Part shown: positions 15,783-23,351 of the stretch, in pieces
Layout of the letters: every line of letters starts with the position of its first letter
How positions within the stretch are numbered: the stretch's first letter is position 1
Origin: JAQUGA01 sp038210985
GTDB lineage: Bacteria; Bacteroidota; Bacteroidia; Bacteroidales; WCHB1-69
Direction of reading: 5' to 3'
NCBI GenBank assembly: GCA_038210985.1
Contig: JBBQWB010000030.1
Location: forward strand, 1-30,185
DNA length: 30,185 nt
Program-made: the position numbers and the translations under genes
The notes under the pieces: model-generated
Told to the model about the DNA's origin: nothing
Databases searched by the model: none
What the model saw: the letters and a program-made list of their open reading frames with translations, nothing else

Positions 15783-18152
15783 ATGAAAAAAATACTAGTT
15801 ATTTGTTTGTTTTTAATTCCGCTGATGATTTTTTCGCAAAATCAAAAATATAGCAGAATTCAAATTAATTTATCTCAGGTTTCTATTGACCAAATTGCTA
15901 GCCTAGGAATACCCATCGAAGGCGAAATGTCTAAGGAAAAATGGATTACAGAACTTAGTCAAAACGAGATTAATATTCTTACACAAAAAGGAATCCCTTT
16001 TTCAATATTAATTGACGATATGTCTTTGTATTATCAAAAACGAAATTCCGTAAGCAATCAAAATAAAAACAACTCATTTAAAAATATTGGTTGCTCAAGT
16101 GGTATAACAAGCTTATCAAAACCTGTTCATTTTAAACATGGCTCACTTGCTGGTTATCTTAATTTAAATGAGCTATATCAAGAAATGGACTCCATGCATA
16201 TATTGTTTCCAAATTTGGCTTCTGCTCGAACTGTAATAGATACATTTCATTCTACCAATGGCTTACCATTAAATTTCATTAAAATTTCTAAAAATGCCAA
16301 TGTAAATGAAGATGAACCACGAGTGCTTTATGTTGCACTTACGCATGCTCGTGAACCAATGGGAATGCAACAACTTGTTTGGTTTATGTGGTACATGCTC
16401 GAAAATTATGGAGTAAATGAAGAAGTTGCCTATTTGTTGGATCATGCCGAATTGTATTTTATTCCTTGCTCTAATCCCGATGGGTATTTTTACAATCAAA
16501 CTACCGACCCAAATGGAGGAGGAATGTGGCGTAAAAATCGCCGAAATAATGGAGGTGGAACTTATGGTGTGGATTTAAATCGAAATTATGGCTATGAATG
16601 GGGATACGACAATCAAGGTTCTTCGCCAACCACTTCGTCGGATGTATATCGCGGTCCTTCGGCATTTTCTGAAAATGAAACCAAAGCTATAAAATGGCTT
16701 GCCGAAAATCGATTATTTAAGTTGGCTATCGACCACCATTGTTACAGCAATATTTTGCTTTTTCCATGGGGATATCAAACGCTTCACACGCCCGACCATG
16801 AATTGTTTTTAAGTTATTCTCGAAAAATGACTTCCGAAAACCATTTTGCTTACGGAGTGCCAGGCGAATTACTTTATACTGCAAATGGCGGAACTTTTGA
16901 TTGGTATTATGGCGAACAAACCACAAAGCAAAAAATTATTGCATTTTCGCCAGAAGCAGGCACGGCTGATGATGGATTTTGGCCCCAAGAATCTCGAATT
17001 GATGATATCGCTTTAGATTTTTTTGCCATGAATCTGTATCTTGCACGATTTGCTTACAAATACGGCGAAGTGGAAGATAAATCACCAGATATTATTTCGG
17101 ATATTCAAGGCACACTTCCGTTCGAGTTTGTTGCCCTTGGATTAGATACAAATGCCGTGTTTAAAGTTACATACCAAGCTCTGTCTTCAAATATTACATC
17201 ATTTGGAAATCCAATAACTTTTACAAATCCAAATTTGAATACTGTTGATAATGCGAGTATGTCGTATTCATTGACAAATAACACCGCAAGTGGCGACGAA
17301 ATTGTGTTTGTAATTTCTTTGCAAATCGACCAATTAATTACATATAGAGATACCATTCGGAAGATTTTTGGACAAACCGAAACTATTTTTTATGACTCAT
17401 GCAACACGGTTTCTAAATGGACATCCGCAGGAGGAAATTGGGTTACTACAAACACTACATTTGTCAGTCCATCCACTTCAATTTGCGACTCGCCAGGCAA
17501 TTATACCGGAAATTTGAATAAACGACTCACCTTAAATCAAAACATCAACTTAACCCATGCAACTTGGGCAAAATTAAACTTTTATGCTCGCTGGGATTTG
17601 GAAAAATCGTACGATTTTGTTAAAATTGAAGCATCGATTGACAGTGGGATTACTTGGGAAGCATTATGTGGAAAATATACCGTAATTGGTTCCGAAAATC
17701 AGGAAATTGGAACACCTTGCTACGATGGAACTCAAACTACTTGGGTGCTAGAAGAAATGGACATAAATGAACTTTTGGGCGAGCAAGTGAAATTTCGATT
17801 TGTGCTAAAATCGGATGCATTAACAAATGGTGATGGATTTTATTTCGATGATTTTAAGGTGTCGGCGATGATTATTGACCCAACTTCTATTTCAAATATT
17901 AAGAATAACGAACAAATCAATATTTTTCCAAATCCAAGCAATGGAGAGTTTAATTGTAATATTGCCGATTTTGATGAAAATAGTAAGTATGAAATTGTTG
18001 TTTTTGATGCCATTGGTAGAGTATGTTTGAAAAATGAAATCCGAAACAGCCAATTTTCGTTTAATATACGTTCACAAAATGGAATTTTTATGGCAAAAAT
18101 TTTAAAAAACGATCAGGTAGTATTTTTTAATAAACTGATATTAATTCCTTAA
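15783..18152 (+). CDS. secreted M14 zinc carboxypeptidase with T9SS C-terminal sorting domain
   Basis: 789 residues from the ATG at 15783. The frame is open from 15690, but that part overlaps the previous gene and its terminator, while MKKILVICLFLIPLMIFSQ is a good signal peptide. An N-terminal propeptide-like region is followed by an M14 catalytic domain (about 140-440). Zinc ligands are H188 and E191 in THAREPMG and H319 in DHHCYS; substrate-binding R267 is in DLNRNYGYEWG; catalytic E391 is in FSPEAGT. A beta-sandwich region follows. At 534-697 there is an immune-inhibitor-A/MAM-like domain ending NGDGFYFDDFKV. The last 80 residues start at NIFPNPSNGEF and form a type A T9SS sorting domain. 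Export across the outer membrane for extracellular peptide digestion is therefore likely. Specificity (basic or hydrophobic C-terminus) cannot be read here. Confidence 0.93.
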   Translation: MKKILVICLFLIPLMIFSQNQKYSRIQINLSQVSIDQIASLGIPIEGEMSKEKWITELSQNEINILTQKGIPFSILIDDMSLYYQKRNSVSNQNKNNSFKNIGCSSGITSLSKPVHFKHGSLAGYLNLNELYQEMDSMHILFPNLASARTVIDTFHSTNGLPLNFIKISKNANVNEDEPRVLYVALTHAREPMGMQQLVWFMWYMLENYGVNEEVAYLLDHAELYFIPCSNPDGYFYNQTTDPNGGGMWRKNRRNNGGGTYGVDLNRNYGYEWGYDNQGSSPTTSSDVYRGPSAFSENETKAIKWLAENRLFKLAIDHHCYSNILLFPWGYQTLHTPDHELFLSYSRKMTSENHFAYGVPGELLYTANGGTFDWYYGEQTTKQKIIAFSPEAGTADDGFWPQESRIDDIALDFFAMNLYLARFAYKYGEVEDKSPDIISDIQGTLPFEFVALGLDTNAVFKVTYQALSSNITSFGNPITFTNPNLNTVDNASMSYSLTNNTASGDEIVFVISLQIDQLITYRDTIRKIFGQTETIFYDSCNTVSKWTSAGGNWVTTNTTFVSPSTSICDSPGNYTGNLNKRLTLNQNINLTHATWAKLNFYARWDLEKSYDFVKIEASIDSGITWEALCGKYTVIGSENQEIGTPCYDGTQTTWVLEEMDINELLGEQVKFRFVLKSDALTNGDGFYFDDFKVSAMIIDPTSISNIKNNEQINIFPNPSNGEFNCNIADFDENSKYEIVVFDAIGRVCLKNEIRNSQFSFNIRSQNGIFMAKILKNDQVVFFNKLILIP

Positions 18153-18159
18153 GAATTTT

Positions 18160-18909
18160 ATGAAAAAACATAGCTTTCAGCACGACCTCGATCATCCTCT
18201 GCGTTCGGTTGAACATCGTGATTTAATTTTAAAAAAGGCATATTTAAAAAAAACTTACGTCGAATGGTATCAACGATTAATTAGAGATTTGCCAACGGAT
18301 TTAGAGGGAATGAAACTTGAAATTGGCTCGGGTGGGGGGTTTTTGCCCGAAATTTTGCCCGATGTAGTTACTTCCGATATTTTAAAACTCGATTATTGCG
18401 ATTATTGTTTTTCGGCCGAAAAATTACCTTTCGAAGACGAAAGTCTATCGGCAATTATGATGGTAAATGTGTTGCACCATATTCCAACTCCCGAGCTTTT
18501 TTTTAAGGAAGCCGAGAGATGTTTAAAAAAAGGCGGTAAAATTTTAATTATTGAACCCACAAAAACACTTTTAAGTAGCTTTTTTTATAAAAATTTTCAC
18601 CACGAACCCTTCGATACTAAAGCAAATTGGAAACTAAGCGAAGGTGGACCATTATCTCATTCAAATCAGGCAATGCCTTGGATTATACTTAAAAGAGATA
18701 AGGAAAATTTTAAACAAAAATTCCCAAATCTTGAAATTAAAAAGTATAAAAGGTTGATGCCAATAAATAATGTTTTATCAGGTGGTTTGTCGTGGCCAGC
18801 ATTAGTCCCGTTTTGGTCGTATCGTTTCTTTTCGTTTATAGAGTTTATCCATCTGCCAGTTGTAAATTTAGTAGCTCTTTTTGCGTTTGCCGAAATTGAA
18901 AAGAAATAG
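18160..18909 (+). CDS. class I SAM-dependent methyltransferase (Methyltransf_11 type)
   Basis: 249 residues. The SAM-binding glycine motif LEIGSGGG is at 53-60, then an acidic end of beta 2 (TSDILKLD) and SAEKLPFEDESLSAIMM. VNVLHHIPTPELFFKEAERC and LKKGGKILIIEP follow, the usual order of a UbiE/Methyltransf_11 domain. The C-terminal 100 residues are more hydrophobic, with KFPNLEIKKYKR and a Trp-rich segment. Substrate unknown; possibly a lipid, quinone or polysaccharide intermediate. It starts 7 bases after the peptidase stop and may be co-transcribed. Confidence 0.88.
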   Translation: MKKHSFQHDLDHPLRSVEHRDLILKKAYLKKTYVEWYQRLIRDLPTDLEGMKLEIGSGGGFLPEILPDVVTSDILKLDYCDYCFSAEKLPFEDESLSAIMMVNVLHHIPTPELFFKEAERCLKKGGKILIIEPTKTLLSSFFYKNFHHEPFDTKANWKLSEGGPLSHSNQAMPWIILKRDKENFKQKFPNLEIKKYKRLMPINNVLSGGLSWPALVPFWSYRFFSFIEFIHLPVVNLVALFAFAEIEKK

Positions 18910-18927
18910 AAGAGGGAAGTTAAGGAT

Positions 18928-19100
18928 GATTAGCTGATGTGTTGATGTGAGGTTTAGCTGATGTGATGATTAGTGGATAAGTGGATAGGTGGATAAGTGG
19001 ATGGATGGAAAGGTGGATAAGTGGATAAGTGGATGAGTGATGGGTATTAGTACTGAGTATTGGTTATTGAGTGTTGGGTAGTGAGTATTGGGTAGGACTT
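18928..19100 (+). repeat. degenerate simple-sequence repeats downstream of the methyltransferase
   Basis: GATTAGCTGATGTG-type words (18928-18972) lead into about eight degenerate copies of GTGGATAA (about 18973-19037). A run of GAGTATTGG/GTGTTGGGT words follows to about 19095. No ORF or gene-like signal is seen. The first words match, in inverted orientation, those just downstream of trmD (CACATCAGCTAATC at 19593-19606). Confidence 0.75.
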
Positions 19101-19150
19101 TTTGTGCTCAAAAAGTTACAGCCCGCACGCCTATAGGCTTTGAATTAAAA

Positions 19151-19483
19151 AATATTATTATTGTAAAATCGAAATTAGAAATTGGAAATTTTAAATTTGT
19201 GCCTAAGCGTATCACCGCGATAGCGTAATTGAACAGATAATCCTACCACAGGGCGGATACCAAAACAGAGTGAGTGAGGAGAGTGAGTAATGAGCATGTA
19301 TGTTGCTGAAATAATACAATTTATTATTGTAAAATTCAAATTGGAAATTGCGATGCAATGAGCGGAGTCGAATTGTAAATTTTAAATTTACGCCTAAGCG
19401 ATGGTGAATTTGGGAAAACTAAAATTATAAGTTTTAAATTTTGAATTTACTTCAAAACCTTGCATCTCGGCTACGCTCTAATG
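19151..19483. repeat. three copies of a dispersed AT-rich intergenic repeat with REP-like tails
   Basis: Copies start at about 19151, 19321 and 19419. Each has a TTGTAAAAT..GAAATT..TTTAAATTT core. The first two continue with GCCTAAGCG (19201, 19392) and the third with CTTGCATCTCGGCTACGCTC (19459-19478). A further copy of the same composite is at 29637-29745. The second copy carries an extra 25 bases (19350-19374) holding GCGGAGTCGAA, which is the arm of the palindrome seen at 29701-29729. Confidence 0.7.
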
Positions 19484-19554
19484 ATTAATTGATTAACAGA
19501 TTCGTTGATTAGCAAATTCTCAAATTAGCTAATCACCACATTAAACAAGCTAAG

Positions 19555-19690
19555 GTTTCGACAGGCTCAACCGCCGCTAATCTACTAATCCTCACATCAG
19601 CTAATCTACTAATCACCACATCAAATTAGCTATCGTTTCGACAGGCTCAACCGCTACTAATCAGCTAATCACCACATCAACTAATCTTCA
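19555..19690 (-). repeat. 80-base tandem duplication with TTTCGACAGGCTCAACC repeats downstream of trmD
   Basis: GTTTCGACAGGCTCAACCGC occurs at 19555-19574 and again at 19635-19654, exactly 80 bases apart. Both are followed by CTAATC/CACATCA words (CTAATCACCACATCA occurs repeatedly). The array touches the trmD stop codon. Read on the minus strand it gives the same GATTAGNTGATGTG words that follow the plus-strand methyltransferase gene. Confidence 0.75.
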
Positions 19691-20359
19691 AACCAAGTCT
19701 GGTCGGCGGTTTTTTGTTCGTTCTATTGCTTTTTCATCTTTCCAAGCATTTATTAGCTTTTCGTTACCCGATAATAAAACTTCAGGAACGTCCCAGCCCA
19801 TAAAACTTGCAGGTCGAGTGTAAACAGGTGGCGACACGAACCCATTTTGAAACGAATCGGATAATGCCGATGTTTCGTCGTTTAAAACACCAGGCAAAAG
19901 TCTAACTAATGCATCTACCACAAGCATTGCCGGCAATTCGCCACCCGAAAGCACAAAGTCGCCAATGGATATTTCGGAAGTAATTAAATGTTCTCTAATT
20001 CGTTCGTCAATTCCTTTGTAATGCCCGCAAAGGATAATAATATTTTCGCATAACGAAAGTTTATTTGCACAGTTTTGATTAAAAACTTCGCCATCGGGAG
20101 TCATGAAAATTACTTCAGAATATTCACGTTGTTTTTTCAAATGGCTTATACAGTTGTAAATTGGCTCAATCGTCATTACCATTCCAGGCTCGCCTCCAAA
20201 TGGATAATCATCCACTTTGTGGTGCTTGTTTGAAGAGTAATCACGAATGTTGTGAATCTCAATTTCTGTTAAGTTTTTTTGTTTGGCTCGCTTTAATATT
20301 GAATGGTTAAAAGGGCCTTCAAACATTTCGGGGAATAGTGTCAATATGTCAATTCTCAT
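19688..20359 (-). CDS. trmD: tRNA (guanine-N1)-methyltransferase
   Basis: TrmD methylates G37 of tRNAs reading CNN codons, preventing +1 frameshifting. It is 223 residues, near the usual 225-250, with the full SPOUT/TrmD pattern. The pattern includes MRIDILTLFPEMF at the start, PFGGEPGMVM (53-62), and LCGHYKGIDER (110-120) and SIGDFVLSGGELPA (131-144), which form the knotted SAM site. DSF followed by PPVYTRPASFMGW lies near the C-terminus. It is the last gene of a three-gene minus-strand unit, 6 bases after the O-methyltransferase stop. trmD is usually with ribosomal protein genes (rpsP, rplS) in many bacteria; here it is not. Confidence 0.97.
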   Translation of the reverse strand: MRIDILTLFPEMFEGPFNHSILKRAKQKNLTEIEIHNIRDYSSNKHHKVDDYPFGGEPGMVMTIEPIYNCISHLKKQREYSEVIFMTPDGEVFNQNCANKLSLCENIIILCGHYKGIDERIREHLITSEISIGDFVLSGGELPAMLVVDALVRLLPGVLNDETSALSDSFQNGFVSPPVYTRPASFMGWDVPEVLLSGNEKLINAWKDEKAIERTKNRRPDLV

Positions 20360-20365
20360 TATGCA

Positions 20366-21022
20366 TTATTTTTTTTGAACAATCATTATTCCATCTCTAA
20401 TTGGTAGCAATAAAGTTTCTAAACGATCATCGCTACATAATCGTTTGTTAAACGAATCGATTATTTTTGTGGACATATCGTTGGCAAGTTCTTTCGGCAT
20501 CAAAACTTTACCACTCCAAAGAACGTTGTCGATAATAACCAATCCTCCTTTATTAACATTTTCAATTATCAAATCAAAATACTCATTGTATTCTTCTTTA
20601 TTGCCATCGATAAAAACCATATCCCAATTTTCGATAAAAGTTGGAATTATTTTTATGGCACTACCTATAAACAGTTTGATTTTTGTTTGGAGGTTTGCTT
20701 TTTGAATGTATTTTTGAATTAAATCTTCGTACTCTTCATTTACTTCAATTGTGTAAAGTAGTGCATTTTCAGAAAGTTCCATGCCGATTGATAAAGCCGA
20801 ATATCCCGAAAAAGTTCCAATTTCGAGCACACGTTGCGGGTTTTTTAATCGGGTGAGTAAACGTAAAAAATTACTTTGTTGACTTCCCGAAATCATCCGA
20901 GGATTTATCATTTTTAAATGCGTTTCGCGAAATAGATCTTTTAAAATTTCGGGTTCTTGGCTCGAATGTTCTTCGGCATATCGATTAAATTCCTCCTTAA
21001 CACAGCTGTCTTCGTATCTCAT
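20366..21022 (-). CDS. O-methyltransferase (Methyltransf_3/COMT-like)
   Basis: 218 residues. The family pattern is clear: MISGSQQSNFLRLL before the SAM motif LEIGTFSGYSALSIG (66-80), acidic E at the end of beta 2 (LYTIEVNEEY), and MVFIDGNKEEY with the metal-site Asp. IIDNVLWSGKV follows, supplying further metal ligands. Enzymes of this class methylate catechol-like or caffeoyl-CoA-like hydroxyls; bacterial members often have unknown substrates, and some modify tRNA wobble uridines (TrmR/YrrM). Given trmD directly downstream, a tRNA role is worth testing but not shown. Its ATG overlaps the M16 stop by 4 bases (21019-21022), suggesting translational coupling. Confidence 0.92.
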   Translation of the reverse strand: MRYEDSCVKEEFNRYAEEHSSQEPEILKDLFRETHLKMINPRMISGSQQSNFLRLLTRLKNPQRVLEIGTFSGYSALSIGMELSENALLYTIEVNEEYEDLIQKYIQKANLQTKIKLFIGSAIKIIPTFIENWDMVFIDGNKEEYNEYFDLIIENVNKGGLVIIDNVLWSGKVLMPKELANDMSTKIIDSFNKRLCSDDRLETLLLPIRDGIMIVQKK

Positions 21023-22251
21023 TTTCGACCAATTGAAATAAAACTAAATTGCTCTGGATTTAATATTTCGTTTGAAATTCCAATAATATCACTAGTTGAT
21101 ATGGTTTCGATTTTTTTGTACACATCTTCAATTTTATCCACAAAATTGTAATAAAGATAGCTTTTTCCAATGCTCAACATTTCGTTTAAGTTAGAATCAT
21201 TGCTTAGAGCAATTTGACCAATAAATTGTTTTTTTGCCCGACTTAATTGCAAAGTTCCAAGTTTTTCGGTTTTCATTCTTGTAAATTCCTTATAAATAAG
21301 TTCTATCGATTTTTCCATAGAATTTTTATCGGTAGCAAAATACACCGAAAAATATCCAGTGTCGGATAATGGTTGAAAACTCGATTCAACAGCATAAGCT
21401 AACCCATGTTTTTCACGAATAGAAATATTTAAACGTGTATTCATTCCTGGACCACCTAATAAGTTGTTTATCAGTCCAAAAATATTTTTATTATCGTTGT
21501 ACATATCGTAACAAACCGTTCCAATTATGCTATGAGTTTGATGGATTGGGAGTGGGACAAGTTTATTTTGTGGCAAAAAGCCCAAAAAAGTGTCTCTTTC
21601 AAATGTTCTGGTGGAGGATTGAATAGCTCCAAAATGATTTTCTAAAGTCTTTATCAATTTTTGAAACGAAATGTTTCCAACGGATGAAATAACCATTTGA
21701 TCCGTTGTGTAGGTTCGTTTCATGAAATTAAGAATGGTTTCTCTTTTTAAAGCTTTTATGGAAGCTATGGAGCCTAAAATATTTCGACCTAAGGAGTGTT
21801 TGTCGAAAATTAAATCTTCAAACATATCAAAACAAAGCTCTGGAGGATTGTCTTTATAGGATTTAATTTCTTCGATTACTATGTCTTTTTCTACATCAAT
21901 ATCTTTTTGATTAAAATTTGAATTAAAAAGAATATCCGATAGTAATTCGGCCGAGCGGTCGTAATATTGTTTTAAAAAAGAGGCATAAAATACGGTTTCT
22001 TCTTTCGCTGTAAAAGCGTTTAAGTCGCCGCCAACATTTTCTAAACGAGCCAATACCTGAAAGGGTTTACGTTTTTTTGTTCCCTTAAAAATCATATGTT
22101 CGATAAAATGAGCTACACCCCATTCGTTTTCGAGTTCATCACGCGACCCCAACTTTATCGAAATACTCATATGTGCAACACTGCCCGAAACTTGTTTGTG
22201 TATGATTCGGATTCCGTTGGATAAAGTATGAAAACAGTATTGGTTTTTCAT
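21019..22251 (-). CDS. M16 family zinc metalloprotease (PqqL/mitochondrial processing peptidase beta-like)
   Basis: 410 residues, the usual size of a single M16 beta-type subunit. The inverted zinc motif HFIEH is complete (H48, catalytic E51, H52). The third ligand E128, in VIEEIKSY, lies 76 residues after H52, the spacing seen in processing peptidases. NVGGDLNAFTAKEETVFYAS and the C-terminal half-barrel region with ENHFGAIQ and the LGGPGMNTRLNISIREKHGL glycine-rich region are present. No signal peptide, so it is probably cytoplasmic, although M16 proteins of Bacteroidota are sometimes periplasmic. First gene of the minus-strand unit; a TAACTTTG box lies upstream. Confidence 0.95.
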   Translation of the reverse strand: MKNQYCFHTLSNGIRIIHKQVSGSVAHMSISIKLGSRDELENEWGVAHFIEHMIFKGTKKRKPFQVLARLENVGGDLNAFTAKEETVFYASFLKQYYDRSAELLSDILFNSNFNQKDIDVEKDIVIEEIKSYKDNPPELCFDMFEDLIFDKHSLGRNILGSIASIKALKRETILNFMKRTYTTDQMVISSVGNISFQKLIKTLENHFGAIQSSTRTFERDTFLGFLPQNKLVPLPIHQTHSIIGTVCYDMYNDNKNIFGLINNLLGGPGMNTRLNISIREKHGLAYAVESSFQPLSDTGYFSVYFATDKNSMEKSIELIYKEFTRMKTEKLGTLQLSRAKKQFIGQIALSNDSNLNEMLSIGKSYLYYNFVDKIEDVYKKIETISTSDIIGISNEILNPEQFSFISIGRK

Positions 22252-22275
22252 CTAATTTTTAGTAAATTTAGTTTG

Positions 22276-22283
22276 CAAAGTTA
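22276..22283 (-). promoter_or_regulatory. Bacteroidota -7 promoter box for the M16-O-methyltransferase-trmD unit
   Basis: On the minus strand TAACTTTG matches TAnnTTTG and lies 24 bases before the M16 start codon. No clear -33 element. Confidence 0.5.
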
Positions 22284-22535
22284 CAAAATCTTTTGGTTTA
22301 CTTAGTGTCGGTATAACAGCGTTATTTTTGAAAATTTTCTTCGTCATTCTGATAAAGATTTTGTTGATTTTAATCTGAAAATATTATTTATCCAATCCCT
22401 AGAATTTGTGATGAATTCCATATGCTTAAATCAGAAAGTAGGTGAGCAGGAGCAAGAAAGCTGTTGAAAAGAGATAAAATCTAATTGCAAATGACAGAAT
22501 TTTACAAAACCCTGACATGCAGATATGTATAGTTA

Positions 22536-22603
22536 GTGTCAGCAAGAAAACTCAGTGTTTTTTTGCTGACACCAAATAGTCCTTGCAAGAAAACTCAGTG
22601 TTT
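22536..22603. repeat. stem-loop and 19-base direct repeat in the divergent intergenic region
   Basis: GTGTCAGCAA (22536-22545) pairs with TTGCTGACAC (22563-22572) around a 17-base loop. GCAAGAAAACTCAGTGTTT is found at 22542-22560 and again at 22585-22603. It starts the palindrome-rich 22252-23351 interval, which contains no convincing gene. Confidence 0.75.
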
Positions 22604-22784
22604 GATAAGAAAACTTCAAATTCAAGGCTTTCGCAGCAACGAATTTAGCGAGTTCCGAATTAGATTTTGTACGTTTTCACTTGCTTTCACCCTTGAGGGC
22701 TGGGGCAAAAAAAAGAAATGAAAACCAACAAAATCTTGGTCGGAATGACCTGAATTCGTTGCAAGTATAACAGCTTGTTCGACC

Positions 22785-22841
22785 TTCGCCGTGGCGAATC
22801 GTGATGACTACTCCGTTTGTTCGGATTACAAATCCGAACAA
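22785..22841. repeat. two adjacent hairpins in the divergent intergenic region
   Basis: TTCGCC/GGCGAA (22785-22798, 2-base loop) is followed by TTGTTCGGATT (22817-22827), which pairs perfectly with AATCCGAACAA (22831-22841) around ACA. Neither is followed by a T-run. Confidence 0.75.
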
Positions 22842-22884
22842 GCTCTCTGTATAAATAGATACAAAAGTCTAAAATTTATACCAC

Positions 22885-23084
22885 TGTCATTAACCCTTTA
22901 TTTCCAAATTTTTGCATGAAATCTCGTAATGACAATGCTATGGTGTTTTAAGGAGGAATTAGAGGGGGTTGATAACCATGTTATTCCAAACTCAGTAATG
23001 AATTTCTTATTTGCAAATAAGAAATTCTAATAATGTCATTGCTGCTTTATTCTCAATTAATTTGAGTGAAATTTCGAAATGACA
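22885..23084. repeat. pair of 50-base inverted-repeat elements flanking a 28-base perfect palindrome
   Basis: Element A runs from TGTCATTA (22885) to TAATGACA (22934). Element B runs from TGTCATT (23034) to AATGACA (23084). They are 50 and 51 bases, both with TTTNNCGNAATGACAAT-like right ends. Between them lies a perfect palindrome: arm GAATTTCTTATTTG (23000-23013) abuts its complement CAAATAAGAAATTC (23014-23027) with no spacer. Confidence 0.8.
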
Positions 23085-23351
23085 ATCAGCCTACCGCTCT
23101 AAAAGAAAATCACAGCAAAGCACTGTCATTCACAGCGAAGGATTTGTTTTTTTTATCGGACAATAATTAAAATTAATATAAAATGAAGTAAAATATTTTT
23201 TAAGGATATTCGATTTATTTAAAAATAATTGTATATTTATCCCGTAATTAACCAAAACACATTAATTATTTTTTAATTGATTCACAATCAGCTTAAAAGA
23301 CAATATTTTTAAAAATAAAAAAAACGCAGGAAATAATTAACATTAATAATT
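23085..23351 (+). promoter_or_regulatory. AT-rich upstream region and long leader of the giant gene
   Basis: No gene is seen. TATATTTA at 23232-23239 is a near match to the TAnnTTTG box (last base A) and would give a leader of about 110 bases. No clear ribosome site precedes the ATG, as is common in Bacteroidota. Promoter position is uncertain. Confidence 0.25.

Noticed and set aside
19691..19702. AACCAAGTCTGG resembling the 4877-4904 stem-loop
   Set aside because: It is the coding end of trmD and has no pairing partner; chance similarity.
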